Source: Acidobacteriota bacterium (lineage in GTDB: Bacteria; Acidobacteriota; Terriglobia; Bryobacterales; Bryobacteraceae). Taken from it: DNA of 19,442 nt. The translations under genes and the position numbers were made by a program. Positions within the stretch are counted from its first letter, which is position 1. Every line of letters begins with the position of its first letter. The DNA is taken from contig VFZQ01000016.1 of the NCBI GenBank assembly GCA_016871135.1, forward strand, positions 1 to 19,442. Direction: 5' to 3'. Positions 1-7,825 of this stretch are shown here, piece after piece. A model generated the notes under the pieces. That model searched no databases and was not told the origin of the DNA. It saw nothing but the letters and a program-made list of their open reading frames with translations.

Positions 1-1
1 G

Positions 2-316
2 ATTGCGCTGGTGTACGAGGGCCTCCGTAAACCTGCCGAAGCGGATAAGTATTTTCAATCGGCGATCACCGGCCGCGCGCCGGATTCGAGATATCACTAC
101 GGACGATTCCTGATTCGCGAAGGACACGCCGAGAAAGCTGTCGCAGTGCTCGCCGCGTCCGCGAAGGAATTCCCCAAACACGAACTCACGCGGTTCGAAT
201 TAGGCCGCGCGTATTCTCAACTCGGGCGCCTTCAGGAAGCGGAGATACAACTAGCGCTGGCGCCTACGCTGGACGAAGCGCGCCGATTGCTTATCAAAGT
301 TCGAGCTAGAAAATGA
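2..316 (+). CDS. TPR-repeat protein, C-terminal part (5' end outside the window)
   Basis: The reading frame is open from base 2, so this is the last ~104 residues of a longer protein whose start lies upstream of the window. The visible part consists of helical tetratricopeptide-like units: one around YFQSAITGRAPDSRYHYGRF, one around KAVAVLAASAKEFPKHE, and a last one with the typical ELGRAYSQLGRLQEAE pattern. It ends in a short basic tail (KVRARK). TPR arrays are protein-binding scaffolds, and nothing in this fragment gives a more specific role. A GTG at base 11 could be mistaken for a start, but the frame continues 5' of it and there is no ribosome site. The TGA stop directly abuts the stop codon of the convergent small gene. 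A second TPR protein occurs at 17444-18688, but the fragment is too short to say whether they are paralogues. Confidence 0.8.
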   Translation: MALVYEGLRKPAEADKYFQSAITGRAPDSRYHYGRFLIREGHAEKAVAVLAASAKEFPKHELTRFELGRAYSQLGRLQEAEIQLALAPTLDEARRLLIKVRARK

Positions 317-538
317 CTACGAAGCCGCGGCCTTTTTGCGCGTCGTCTTCTTTTTCTTATCCGGCGCCTGCCGGTCGCTCTTCTTCAGGTTCGGAAGCAC
401 GATGGAGAGTACGAATTTCTTCTCGCCGTGGTCGTCGAAGTTAATCTTGATGTGCTCTTCATTGCACTCGACGACTCCGCCGAGCCCGAACTTGGGGTGT
501 TCAACTTGCGCACCAGCCGCGAAGGCGGGTTTGGCCAT
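317..538 (-). CDS. Small protein resembling a free-standing UvrD/PcrA C-terminal (Tudor-like) domain, with a basic tail
   Basis: This gene encodes 73 residues. Residues 8-52 (AGAQVEHPKFGLGGVVECNE to about LPNLKK) follow the pattern 'G..V.H..FG.G.V......I.V.F...G.K.......L..L' seen in the small beta-barrel at the C-terminus of UvrD/PcrA-type helicases, which in PcrA contacts RNA polymerase. Residues 52-70 are very lysine-rich (KKKKTTRKKA), which suggests nucleic-acid binding. The start is set at the ATG at 538: it is preceded by a strong AAAAGGAG (546-553, complementary strand) seven bases upstream, and the conserved domain begins a few residues later. The frame extends further upstream without that support, overlapping the protease gene on the other strand. 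No helicase domain is present, so this is not UvrD itself. The role is inferred: a transcription- or DNA-associated accessory protein. The gene is divergent from the protease at 582 and convergent with the TPR gene. Confidence 0.75.
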   Translation of the reverse strand: MAKPAFAAGAQVEHPKFGLGGVVECNEEHIKINFDDHGEKKFVLSIVLPNLKKSDRQAPDKKKKTTRKKAAAS

Positions 539-545
539 GAATAGT

Positions 546-553
546 CTCCTTTT
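546..553 (-). promoter_or_regulatory. Ribosome binding site of the small UvrD-tail-like gene
   Basis: Read on the minus strand this is AAAAGGAG, a near-perfect anti-16S match, followed by a 7-base spacer and ATG at 538. It decides the start in favour of the 73-residue product over a much longer upstream extension. Confidence 0.8.
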
Positions 554-581
554 CAAATGGTAACACGATTGCTCTGGCAAA

Positions 582-3500
582 ATGGGAGGACGCCGGCAGT
601 TTGGCGTCGAGAACACCTTGACTAAACTCACGCTTATCTTATTGACCACATTCAGCTTGCTCGCGCAGCGGGAACGTGTGAAGCGGGAAAGCGACCGGCC
701 CTTGGTTGCGGCCGAACCGCCCGCGAATATTCCGGAAGGGGAATCGAGTCCCCGGGCCGGTGGTTCATTTGGGAGATATGCGGTTGTTTTTGAGCAGGAT
801 CCCGTGGCCGCGACGCGAGAGTCGATGACGGCGTCGGCGCGCCAGCGGGTGCTCGAAGGGCGGTCGCGTGCGAAAGCCTCGGTTGCGGCGCGAGGCGCGC
901 GCGAGTTCGGTTCGGCCGAGGTGCTCGTAAATGCCGTGTTTGTTGAGGCTTCCGAAGAGACGGCCAAGGCGCTGCGCGAAATCCCCGGCGTGAAATACGT
1001 ACAGGAAATCCGCGGTTACCGGCTGAAGCTGAACAAAGCGCACGATGTCATTCGCACGGCGCAGGCCTGGACGCAGGTCAATGGACAGGCGAACGCCGGT
1101 GCGGGTGTGAAAATCGGCATTATCGATTCCGGGATCGACCACAATCACCCGATGATGCGCGATGCGTCGCTGACGATACCGGCGGGTTATCCGAAGTGCG
1201 CGGGCGACGACTGTAACTACACCAATTCAAAAGTGATCGCTGCACGCAGTTATGTCGACCGTCTGGTCTATGCCTTCGACGGCGACACGCGGCCCGACGA
1301 TCTTTCACCGCGCGATCGTGTGGGGCATGGAACGGCAGCCGCTTCCGCCGCGGCCGGTGCGATCGCCGATACGCCTCTTGGGCGAACGTCGGGCGTTGCG
1401 CCGAAGGCGTATCTCGGGAATTACAAGGTCTTCGGATCTCCCGGCGTAAACGACATCACCTTCGACGATACGATCATTGCGGCACTGGAGGCGGCGCTGC
1501 TCGATGGCATGGACATCGTCTCGATGTCGCTCGGCGGGGCAGCGTTGTGGAGTCCGGAGGATCGGGGGCGCGTGTGCAACCAGAACAGCGGCGTGGCGTG
1601 TGATCTGCAAGTCGAAGCCGTTGAAAACGCCATACGGCGCGGGTTGGTGGTGGTTGTCAGCGCGGGCAACGAAGGCGAGTTAGGGCTGGAGGTCCCATCG
1701 TTGAACACGATCGGATCGCCGGGCACGGCGTCGTCGGCGATCACAGTCGGGGCGTCTGTGAACGGGCATATCTTGTACCAGACGGTTCGAGCCGGCAATT
1801 TGCCCCGCATCAACGCCTACTTCGGCAACGGACCCCGGCCCGGTTCGCCGCTTCAGGCGGCGGCGCGAGATGTCGCGCAATTGGACAATACCGGCCGCGG
1901 GTGTGGCAATCTCGCGGCGGGATCCCTCGCCGGACGGATCGCACTCATTCAACGAGGCGACTGCGCGCTTTCGGTCAAGGTCAACAATGCGCAGAAGGCG
2001 GGCGCGGTCGGTGTTGTGGTCTATCAGCAAAGCGGCAATGGAATCTTTACGCCTGGCGGTTTGAGCACCACTGGCATTCCGGCGGTGATCGTTGGTAAGG
2101 ACAATGGCGCGGCGTTGGTCCAATTTGCGAATTCGAACCCGAATGGTGTTGTGACGCTCGATCCCGCGCTGACCGAGATCAATGAACCGGCCGGCGAAGT
2201 GGCGATTTTCTCGTCGCAAGGCCCGACGATTGGGACGTATTCGATAAAGCCGGAAGTAGTTGCGGTCGGCGCGGATCTATTGTTGGCGACCCAGACCTAT
2301 GATCCCAATGGCGATATGTACGACGCATCGGGCTACACGCGCGCCGAAGGCACCAGTTTTTCGGCGCCGTTGGTCGCGGGCGCGGCGGCGCTCGTGAAAC
2401 AGCGAAATTCCCGGCTGACTCCGGCGCAGGTGAAATCGGCCGTGGTGAATACGGCCGATCCGGATATCGACGATTTCGATTACGACGGAGATCGGGTGAA
2501 GGCGTTTCAATCGGGCATTGGCGCGGGACAGTTGGATGTCGGCCGCGCGGTTCGGGCCAATGTCGCCGCGGAACCGGCGACGGTAAGCTTCGGCGTACCC
2601 GCGTCGTTCCCACGCACCGCCCAGATCCGGTTCGTGAATACAGGAACCGCCGCGGTGAATTTGCGTTTCTCCGTGTCGGAACGCATCCGTGCCACTGGAG
2701 TGACCGTAGCGGTCTCGCCCACGACCGCGACTGTGAATGCGAACCAAACGGCAACGGTGACCTTGACGATTTCCGGGACAAAACCAACCGCGAGCAACTG
2801 GTACGAAGGCTCGGTCGTCGCCGACGGCGGCGCCGTGCAACTCCGCGTGCCGTATGCCTACTTCATTGGCGATTCGACGGTGTTTAACTTGTTGCCCCTG
2901 ACCGGGCTCGGCTTCGTCGGTGTCGCGGGAAATCCGATCTCGCGGCTGAACGTGAAAGCGATCGATAAACAAGGCGTGCCGGTCGACAAAAGCCCCGTGC
3001 GATTCCGCGTGGTGTCGGGTGGCGGCTCGATCGTTGAAGGGACCGCGCAGACGGATGAGGTCGGAATTGCTGATGGGCGAGTGCGACTGGGGGCGTCGAT
3101 CGGCGAGCAGGTTTTCAGCGCTGAGACCGGTGGAAAAACTGTGGAATTCATCGGGCGGGCGATTCAACAGCCGGTGATCCAAAATGGGGGTGTCGTCAAT
3201 GCGGCGAGCGGGCAAGCGGGTAGCGGGTTGGCGCCGGGATCCTATATTTCGATTTTCGGCGCAGCGCTTTCGGACGCGACCGTGAGTTACTCGACGACGT
3301 ATTTGCCGGTGTCTCTGGCCAACATCAGCGTTGGGCTCGACGTTCCCGGCGCGCGGAAAAGCCAGGCCGGCCGATTGCATTTTGTCAGCGCCGGGCAGAT
3401 CAACTTGCAGATTCCATGGGAGTTAGCTGGCGAATCGTCGGTGAACTTGAAGGTTTCCTATGGCGATCACTCGAGCGCCTTCGTTCGTGTTCCGCTTAAC

Positions 3501-3899
3501 GACCATTCTCCGGCGGCGTTCGAATTCAACGATCCGGGATCCGGACGGTTGATGGCGGCGGCGCTCGATGAGAATTTTGCATTGATAACATCGGGCAACG
3601 GCGTGCGCCGAGGTTCTGGAATTGCACAGATTTACGCGAATGGACTTGGCCCGGTTACGAATACGCCGCCTTCGGGCGAACCCGCGCCATCGCAACCTCT
3701 GGCGACGTGCAGGGTTCAACCGGAAGTGACGATAGGAGGGAGAGCGGCTGCGGTGCAGTTTTGCGGGCTTGCTCCCGGATTCGTCGGTTTATACCAGTTG
3801 AATGTTTCGGTTCCGGCCGATGCTCCGACTGGCGTGCAACCGCTGATTATTCGCGCCGGGGGCGTGGCCTCGAAAACATCCGCGATCGCCGTACGGTAG
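582..3899 (+). CDS. Secreted subtilisin-family (S8) serine protease with PA insert and C-terminal TIGR03437 domain
   Basis: This is a 1105-residue extracellular protease. From N to C it has: a hydrophobic signal segment (TKLTLILLTTFSLLAQ, ~14-29); an I9-like propeptide (~65-150, starting YAVVFEQDP and including IPGVKYVQ); and an S8 catalytic domain with Asp182 (IIDSGID), His249 (GHGTAAA), oxyanion Asn363 (SAGNEG) and Ser592 (GTSFSAP). A PA domain (~428-527) is inserted between Asn363 and Ser592. It is followed by Ig-like beta regions (~665-860) and a TIGR03437 domain (~865-1105) with VNAASG, SAGQINLQIPWE, YANGLGPV and LAPGFVGLYQLNV. PA inserts in subtilases usually affect substrate access. 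TIGR03437 is abundant in Solibacter-type genomes and its function is unknown. The start is uncertain: ATG 582 has no ribosome site, and TTG 618 would start the protein directly at the signal peptide. The next gene begins at the base after the stop. Confidence 0.92.
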   Translation: MGGRRQFGVENTLTKLTLILLTTFSLLAQRERVKRESDRPLVAAEPPANIPEGESSPRAGGSFGRYAVVFEQDPVAATRESMTASARQRVLEGRSRAKASVAARGAREFGSAEVLVNAVFVEASEETAKALREIPGVKYVQEIRGYRLKLNKAHDVIRTAQAWTQVNGQANAGAGVKIGIIDSGIDHNHPMMRDASLTIPAGYPKCAGDDCNYTNSKVIAARSYVDRLVYAFDGDTRPDDLSPRDRVGHGTAAASAAAGAIADTPLGRTSGVAPKAYLGNYKVFGSPGVNDITFDDTIIAALEAALLDGMDIVSMSLGGAALWSPEDRGRVCNQNSGVACDLQVEAVENAIRRGLVVVVSAGNEGELGLEVPSLNTIGSPGTASSAITVGASVNGHILYQTVRAGNLPRINAYFGNGPRPGSPLQAAARDVAQLDNTGRGCGNLAAGSLAGRIALIQRGDCALSVKVNNAQKAGAVGVVVYQQSGNGIFTPGGLSTTGIPAVIVGKDNGAALVQFANSNPNGVVTLDPALTEINEPAGEVAIFSSQGPTIGTYSIKPEVVAVGADLLLATQTYDPNGDMYDASGYTRAEGTSFSAPLVAGAAALVKQRNSRLTPAQVKSAVVNTADPDIDDFDYDGDRVKAFQSGIGAGQLDVGRAVRANVAAEPATVSFGVPASFPRTAQIRFVNTGTAAVNLRFSVSERIRATGVTVAVSPTTATVNANQTATVTLTISGTKPTASNWYEGSVVADGGAVQLRVPYAYFIGDSTVFNLLPLTGLGFVGVAGNPISRLNVKAIDKQGVPVDKSPVRFRVVSGGGSIVEGTAQTDEVGIADGRVRLGASIGEQVFSAETGGKTVEFIGRAIQQPVIQNGGVVNAASGQAGSGLAPGSYISIFGAALSDATVSYSTTYLPVSLANISVGLDVPGARKSQAGRLHFVSAGQINLQIPWELAGESSVNLKVSYGDHSSAFVRVPLNDHSPAAFEFNDPGSGRLMAAALDENFALITSGNGVRRGSGIAQIYANGLGPVTNTPPSGEPAPSQPLATCRVQPEVTIGGRAAAVQFCGLAPGFVGLYQLNVSVPADAPTGVQPLIIRAGGVASKTSAIAVR

Positions 3900-6221
3900 A
3901 TGAACATGAAGTTTTTCAGCCTCGGGGTTTGGATTGCGCTGGCTGCGGCCGCGCAGATTCTGCCCGACTGGCACATTGTCGAACTTGCAGAGCCGTCGAG
4001 GGTGAAGACGCGCGAAGCACAGGCCAGCGTGCGCGCGGTGGTCGCGGCGCGGTTCGCCGGGCGGGCCGCGGTGCGGGAATCGATCGAGGTCGTTGCGAAT
4101 GCGCTTGTCGTGCAAGGCGATGTCTCCGAGGCCGAATTGGCCGCGATGCCGGGCGTGAAGAAAGTCTGGCCGGTTTACGTGATTCGGCATGAAATGGAAC
4201 GTGCGGCGTCGATCATCGGCGCGACCCGCGCTTGGGAGTTGATCGGCGGGCCGGAGAATGCCGGCGCTGGAGTCAAAATCGGCATTATCGATTCGGGTCT
4301 GGACGTGAAGCATCCGGGGTTTGCGTCGGGTGGATTCGTGCTGCCGGAGGGATATCCGAAAGGCACGAGCCAGGAGACGCGGGACCTGGCTGGCGGCAAG
4401 GTGATCGTCTACCGGACCTACGATTCGCTGCTCGGTAATCCGGAATCGGGCGAGGACCGCTCGGGGCACGGCACGGGCGTGGCGATGGTCGCGGCGGGAG
4501 TCAAGAATAAAGGGCCGTTCGGCGAGATTCAAGGCGTTGCGCCGGGTGCATACCTCGGCGTGTATCGCGTGTTCAGCGGCGCGAATGGCGACGACTCGAA
4601 TACCAGCGTGTTGGTAAAGGCGATCGACGACGCGGCGGCCGACGGTATGGATGTCGTTAACATGAGCCTCGGTTCCGTTCCCCCGATTCGCCCGGAGCGC
4701 GATTTCGTAGTCACGGCCCTGGATCGCGCGGCGTCGCTGGGGGTTACGGTCGTGAAGTCATCGGGCAACAGCGGGCCAGCGCGGCTGACGCATACCTCGC
4801 CGGCGATGGGATCGCAAGGCTTGACGGTTGGAGCGAACTGGAACGGGCGCATCTTCGGTTCCGGAATCCGCGTGAACGATGGCGAACCGATTTTGGCGTT
4901 GCCGGGAGATGGGCCGGCGCCTGCGGGGCCGGTGCGGGGTCCATTGAAAGATATCGCCGGGATCGATAAGACGGGTTTGGCTTGCGACGGTTTGCCGGGC
5001 GGATCTCTGGCCGGTAACGTCGCGCTGATCTTGCGTGGCTCGTGTACGTTCGAAACCAAGTTGAACAACGCAACGGCGGCGGGTGCGATCGGAGCGGTCG
5101 TCTATACGCATGCCGATGATCCGGATCCGTTTCGCATGGGAACCGGCAGTGCGCAGTTGCCGGCGGTGCTGATTGGCTACCGCAGCGGGATAGCAGTGAA
5201 GGCGCTGCTGGCGGAGATGCCGGATTCGACCGTGGAACTCACGTTCACGGCCGGGCTCGCCTTTCCGATTCCACATGAGACGATCGTGTCGTTTTCGTCG
5301 CGCGGACCGGGCGGGGACGGCTCGATCAAACCCGACCTAGTCGCTGTCGGCGCGGAGGTTTATACGGCCGCGCAGAAGGCGAATCGGAATGGCGACGTTT
5401 ACGACCCGAGCGGCTACACATTGATCGACGGCACCAGCTTTGCTGCGCCGATGGTGGCGGGGGCGTATGCAGTCGTGAAGTCCAATCGCCCGGGTCTGCG
5501 GCCGGATCAATATCGGTCTTTGCTGGTGAATTCGACGACGCCGTTCCCGGCTTCCGTGCAGAATGCGGGGTCGGGCTTGCTCGACGTGGGCGCGGCGATT
5601 CAGGCGCGGCTGACAATGGACCCTTACTCGGTGAGCTTCGGTCTCGGCGGCCAGCGGGTGAACTTGGACCGGTTGATTCGAATTCAGAACGCGAGCACGA
5701 ACGTCGGGACTTGGCGCGTCGCGGTTGACAGCAAAAATGCGGCGAAGGCGACGGTTGAGCCGGCGGAGTTTTCGCTCGGCCCGGGCGATCGAACGGACAT
5801 CCGAATTCGGCTGACCGGGGATTTCGCGATCGGTGAACACGAAGGATTTCTGGTGTTCCACCGCGTCGATGCGCCGGAAGACGAACGACCGCAGCGGCTC
5901 GCCTACTGGTACGGTGTGCCGAACGGACAGCCTGCCGCGGCGACGCTTCTTCCATCGCCGCCCTCTTCAGCGAGCGCGGGATCGACCGTCGATCTGAACC
6001 TCTTGGTGACCGACGCGATCGGCGCAACCGTAGCCAGTGAACCGCCAAAGGTGACGGTGCTGGAGGGGTCGGGAGAATTCGTGAGTGTAACTTCGCTGGA
6101 TTCCACCTTTGCGGGGTACTGGCGGATCCGGTTGCGGATGGGTCCGGTTTCGGGGCAAGTCAATCGTTTCCGGTTGGAGATGGGGCCGGTGATACGAGAA
6201 GTGTCGATCCGAACGCGGTAA
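3900..6221 (+). CDS. Secreted subtilisin-family (S8) serine protease with PA insert, shorter tandem relative
   Basis: This gene encodes 773 residues, or 771 if the in-frame ATG at 3906 is used; the latter gives a cleaner signal peptide, MKFFSLGVWIALAAAAQ. A short I9-like propeptide (WHIVELAEP to MPGVKKVWPV, ~22-95) precedes the S8 domain. Catalytic residues are Asp131 (IIDSGLD), His190 (GHGTGVA), oxyanion Asn290 (SSGNSG) and Ser513 (GTSFAAP). A PA domain occupies ~348-450 and includes SLAGNVALILRGSCTFE. The rest is Ig-like beta sandwich (~575-773). Architecture and motif wording match the preceding protease closely, which indicates tandem duplication, but this copy has no TIGR03437 domain. 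It starts immediately after the upstream TAG with no good ribosome site, so it is probably translated by coupling. All catalytic residues are present, so it should be active. Confidence 0.92.
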   Translation: MNMKFFSLGVWIALAAAAQILPDWHIVELAEPSRVKTREAQASVRAVVAARFAGRAAVRESIEVVANALVVQGDVSEAELAAMPGVKKVWPVYVIRHEMERAASIIGATRAWELIGGPENAGAGVKIGIIDSGLDVKHPGFASGGFVLPEGYPKGTSQETRDLAGGKVIVYRTYDSLLGNPESGEDRSGHGTGVAMVAAGVKNKGPFGEIQGVAPGAYLGVYRVFSGANGDDSNTSVLVKAIDDAAADGMDVVNMSLGSVPPIRPERDFVVTALDRAASLGVTVVKSSGNSGPARLTHTSPAMGSQGLTVGANWNGRIFGSGIRVNDGEPILALPGDGPAPAGPVRGPLKDIAGIDKTGLACDGLPGGSLAGNVALILRGSCTFETKLNNATAAGAIGAVVYTHADDPDPFRMGTGSAQLPAVLIGYRSGIAVKALLAEMPDSTVELTFTAGLAFPIPHETIVSFSSRGPGGDGSIKPDLVAVGAEVYTAAQKANRNGDVYDPSGYTLIDGTSFAAPMVAGAYAVVKSNRPGLRPDQYRSLLVNSTTPFPASVQNAGSGLLDVGAAIQARLTMDPYSVSFGLGGQRVNLDRLIRIQNASTNVGTWRVAVDSKNAAKATVEPAEFSLGPGDRTDIRIRLTGDFAIGEHEGFLVFHRVDAPEDERPQRLAYWYGVPNGQPAAATLLPSPPSSASAGSTVDLNLLVTDAIGATVASEPPKVTVLEGSGEFVSVTSLDSTFAGYWRIRLRMGPVSGQVNRFRLEMGPVIREVSIRTR

Positions 6222-6222
6222 T

Positions 6223-6231
6223 TGCTATACT
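6223..6231 (+). promoter_or_regulatory. Extended -10 promoter element of greA
   Basis: TGCTATACT combines an extended TGn with TATACT (5 of 6 matches to TATAAT). It begins two bases after the protease stop codon. Its 3' end is 13 bases from the greA ATG, so transcription would start about 7 bases before the start codon. There is no clear -35, and no clear Shine-Dalgarno site in front of greA. Confidence 0.55.
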
Positions 6232-6244
6232 GCCACTAGGCCGC

Positions 6245-6718
6245 ATGGAAGAACTGAAAAAGAAGCTGCAAGACGAAATTGCGGCTCTTGAGCACGAGTT
6301 TCGCACCGAGCTCCCGAAGGAGATCCTGCGGGCGCGCGAGCTGGGGGATTTGAGCGAAAACGCCGAGTATCACGCCGCCAAAGAGCGGCAGGGCCTGGTC
6401 AATGCACGGCTGGGGCAGTTACGGAAGCGGCTGCAGGATCTTTCGATGATCGATCTGACGAAGGTTCCGCGAGATCGCGTTGGATTTGGATCGACAGTTA
6501 TTGTGTTCGATGTGATCAGGGAAGAGGAGATTACCTACCGGTTGGTGGCCAGCGAGGAGTCGGACGTGAAAAACGGCCTGATTTCAACCAGCTCGCCGAT
6601 CGGCAAGGGTCTTCTTAACAGGCAAGCTGGGGACGAGGTCAAGATCCAGGTTCCGGGCGGAACGCTGCAGTTCGAAGTCGTCCGCCTAACGACAATTCAC
6701 GGCGAAGTACTGGAGTAG
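6245..6718 (+). CDS. greA: Transcript cleavage/elongation factor GreA
   Basis: This 157-residue protein has the normal length for GreA. GreA enters the RNA polymerase secondary channel and stimulates cleavage of backtracked transcripts. The N-terminal coiled coil (residues 1-70) contains the diagnostic tip GDLSENAEYHAAKERQ, with the two catalytic acidic residues at Asp35 and Glu38. The C-terminal FKBP-like domain (~75-157) contains TYRLVASEESDVKNGLIS and SPIGKGLLN, both typical of GreA. ATG 6245 is chosen because the coiled coil starts there. No strong ribosome site precedes it, and a TATACT -10 lies very close, so the transcript may be nearly leaderless. It is followed 7 bases later by a CDP-alcohol phosphatidyltransferase gene and is probably co-transcribed with it. 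Confidence 0.96.
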   Translation: MEELKKKLQDEIAALEHEFRTELPKEILRARELGDLSENAEYHAAKERQGLVNARLGQLRKRLQDLSMIDLTKVPRDRVGFGSTVIVFDVIREEEITYRLVASEESDVKNGLISTSSPIGKGLLNRQAGDEVKIQVPGGTLQFEVVRLTTIHGEVLE

Positions 6719-6725
6719 TTCCGAA

Positions 6726-7373
6726 ATGACCATCACGCGCGCCATTGGGGCGGGCTGCAACTCGATCATCCTGCTGATCGTCCGGGGATTGGCGCTATCG
6801 CGCATTCATCCGAACATGCTGACGCTGATCGGCCTTCTGATCAACGTTTACGCGGCGGTGTTGCTGGCCCGCGGCGAATTTCTCTATGGCGGACTGGTGG
6901 TGATCGGCGCCGGGCTGTTCGACATGGTCGACGGGCGCGTGGCGCGTCACACGAATCAGGTCACGCGGTTCGGCGCGTTTTTCGATTCCGTGCTTGATCG
7001 TTACTCCGATCTCGGGCTTCTGATGGGCTTGCTGGTCTACTACGCCAACATCGACCGGTTTTTCTACGTCGTGCTGACGGCGGTTGTGATGACGGGTTCG
7101 GTGATGGTGAGCTACACGCGCTCGCGCGCGGAAAACCTGATTCCGACGTGTAAGGTCGGTTTCGCCGAGCGGCCGGAACGCGTGGTGCTGCTGATTATCG
7201 GCGCGCTGTTTGACCGGATGGCTCCGGCGTTGTGGATGCTGGCGATTCTCTCGAACCTGACCGTGATTCACCGGATGCTGTACACGTTCCAGCAGGCGAA
7301 GGCGTTGGAAGAGGCGCAACTCCGGCCGGCGGGCGGGCCAAGGGAATCGGCCGCGGCGGCGCGGAAGGGTTAG
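6726..7373 (+). CDS. CDP-alcohol phosphatidyltransferase family membrane enzyme
   Basis: This 215-residue integral membrane protein belongs to the family that transfers a phosphatidyl group from CDP-diacylglycerol to an alcohol such as glycerol-3-phosphate, inositol phosphate or serine. The signature DxxDGxxAR(x8)GxxxDxxxD is complete: DMVDGRVAR at 66-74, then GAFFDSVLD. The four metal-binding aspartates are Asp66, Asp69, Asp87 and Asp91. Hydrophobic stretches around 12-25, 32-48, 53-65, 96-125 and 150-180 fit about six membrane spans. The alcohol substrate cannot be deduced from the motif, so I do not assign pgsA or an inositol-phosphate synthase. The gene lies 7 bases after greA, in an apparent two-gene unit. 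Its TAG stop overlaps the TAA stop of the convergent gene in the shared bases TTAG. Confidence 0.9.
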   Translation: MTITRAIGAGCNSIILLIVRGLALSRIHPNMLTLIGLLINVYAAVLLARGEFLYGGLVVIGAGLFDMVDGRVARHTNQVTRFGAFFDSVLDRYSDLGLLMGLLVYYANIDRFFYVVLTAVVMTGSVMVSYTRSRAENLIPTCKVGFAERPERVVLLIIGALFDRMAPALWMLAILSNLTVIHRMLYTFQQAKALEEAQLRPAGGPRESAAAARKG

Positions 7374-7825
7374 GCGGCACGGCGGCGCTTCATGATTCGT
7401 ACGACTTTGCCGTACGCTTCTCCTTCGAGCGAATCGAGGGTGAAGTGACAGATGTCATTTTCTTCGCCGAGTTTGCTGCTCCACCCTTGGTCTTCTTTCC
7501 ACCTTCTGGCGGCGTGTGTGACCAAACCGTCCGCGTCGGCATATATTTCGATCTTGTCGAACCCAGGTTCCGGATCCGCGCTGGTACACTCAACGAAGAG
7601 CAATCGCTTGTATAACGCGAGAAACGCCTCCAGAGTCTCTTCCTGCGCGACTTCCCCAAGCCATCGTTTTCCCGGCCAGAACCCGGGCGGGACCGGCCAC
7701 CAGTACGTAGCGGTGTCGTTGACGGACCAGGAAACGGAGTTGTAGGTTTCCTCGGGCGGACTGGTAATTTCGAAAGGCTAGCCGAAGAGGCCTGGAGAAA
7801 CCTCTTCGATCTCCTCGCGCGTCAT
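7370..7825 (-). pseudogene. Probable DUF7689-like protein gene interrupted by an in-frame TAG
   Basis: Read from ATG 7825 the frame gives MTREEIEEVSPGLFG, then TAG at 7780-7778. It stays open and protein-like in the same frame to TAA at 7372-7370: PFEITSPPEETYNSVSW, later QEETLEAFLALYK, then PGFDKIEIYADADGLVTHAA and SSKLG. The order 'EITSPP..TYN..W..', 'EETLEAF' and 'PGF.KI.IYAD..G..THAAR......W.SKLG' matches, from memory, the little-characterised DUF7689 family. That family usually has a Cys after the YN, but residue 30 here is Ser. Full length would be 151 codons with one stop at codon 16. No ATG, GTG or TTG exists between the TAG and TTG 7603, so only a 77-residue C-terminal piece could restart normally. 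ATG 7825 overlaps the upstream gene's stop (ATGA), which supports this as the ancestral start. Confidence 0.75.

Noticed and set aside
2277..3380. Minus-strand open frame of 367 codons inside the first subtilase
   Set aside because: It is antisense to conserved Ig-like and TIGR03437 coding sequence, is rich in Arg and His, and has no motif or ribosome site.
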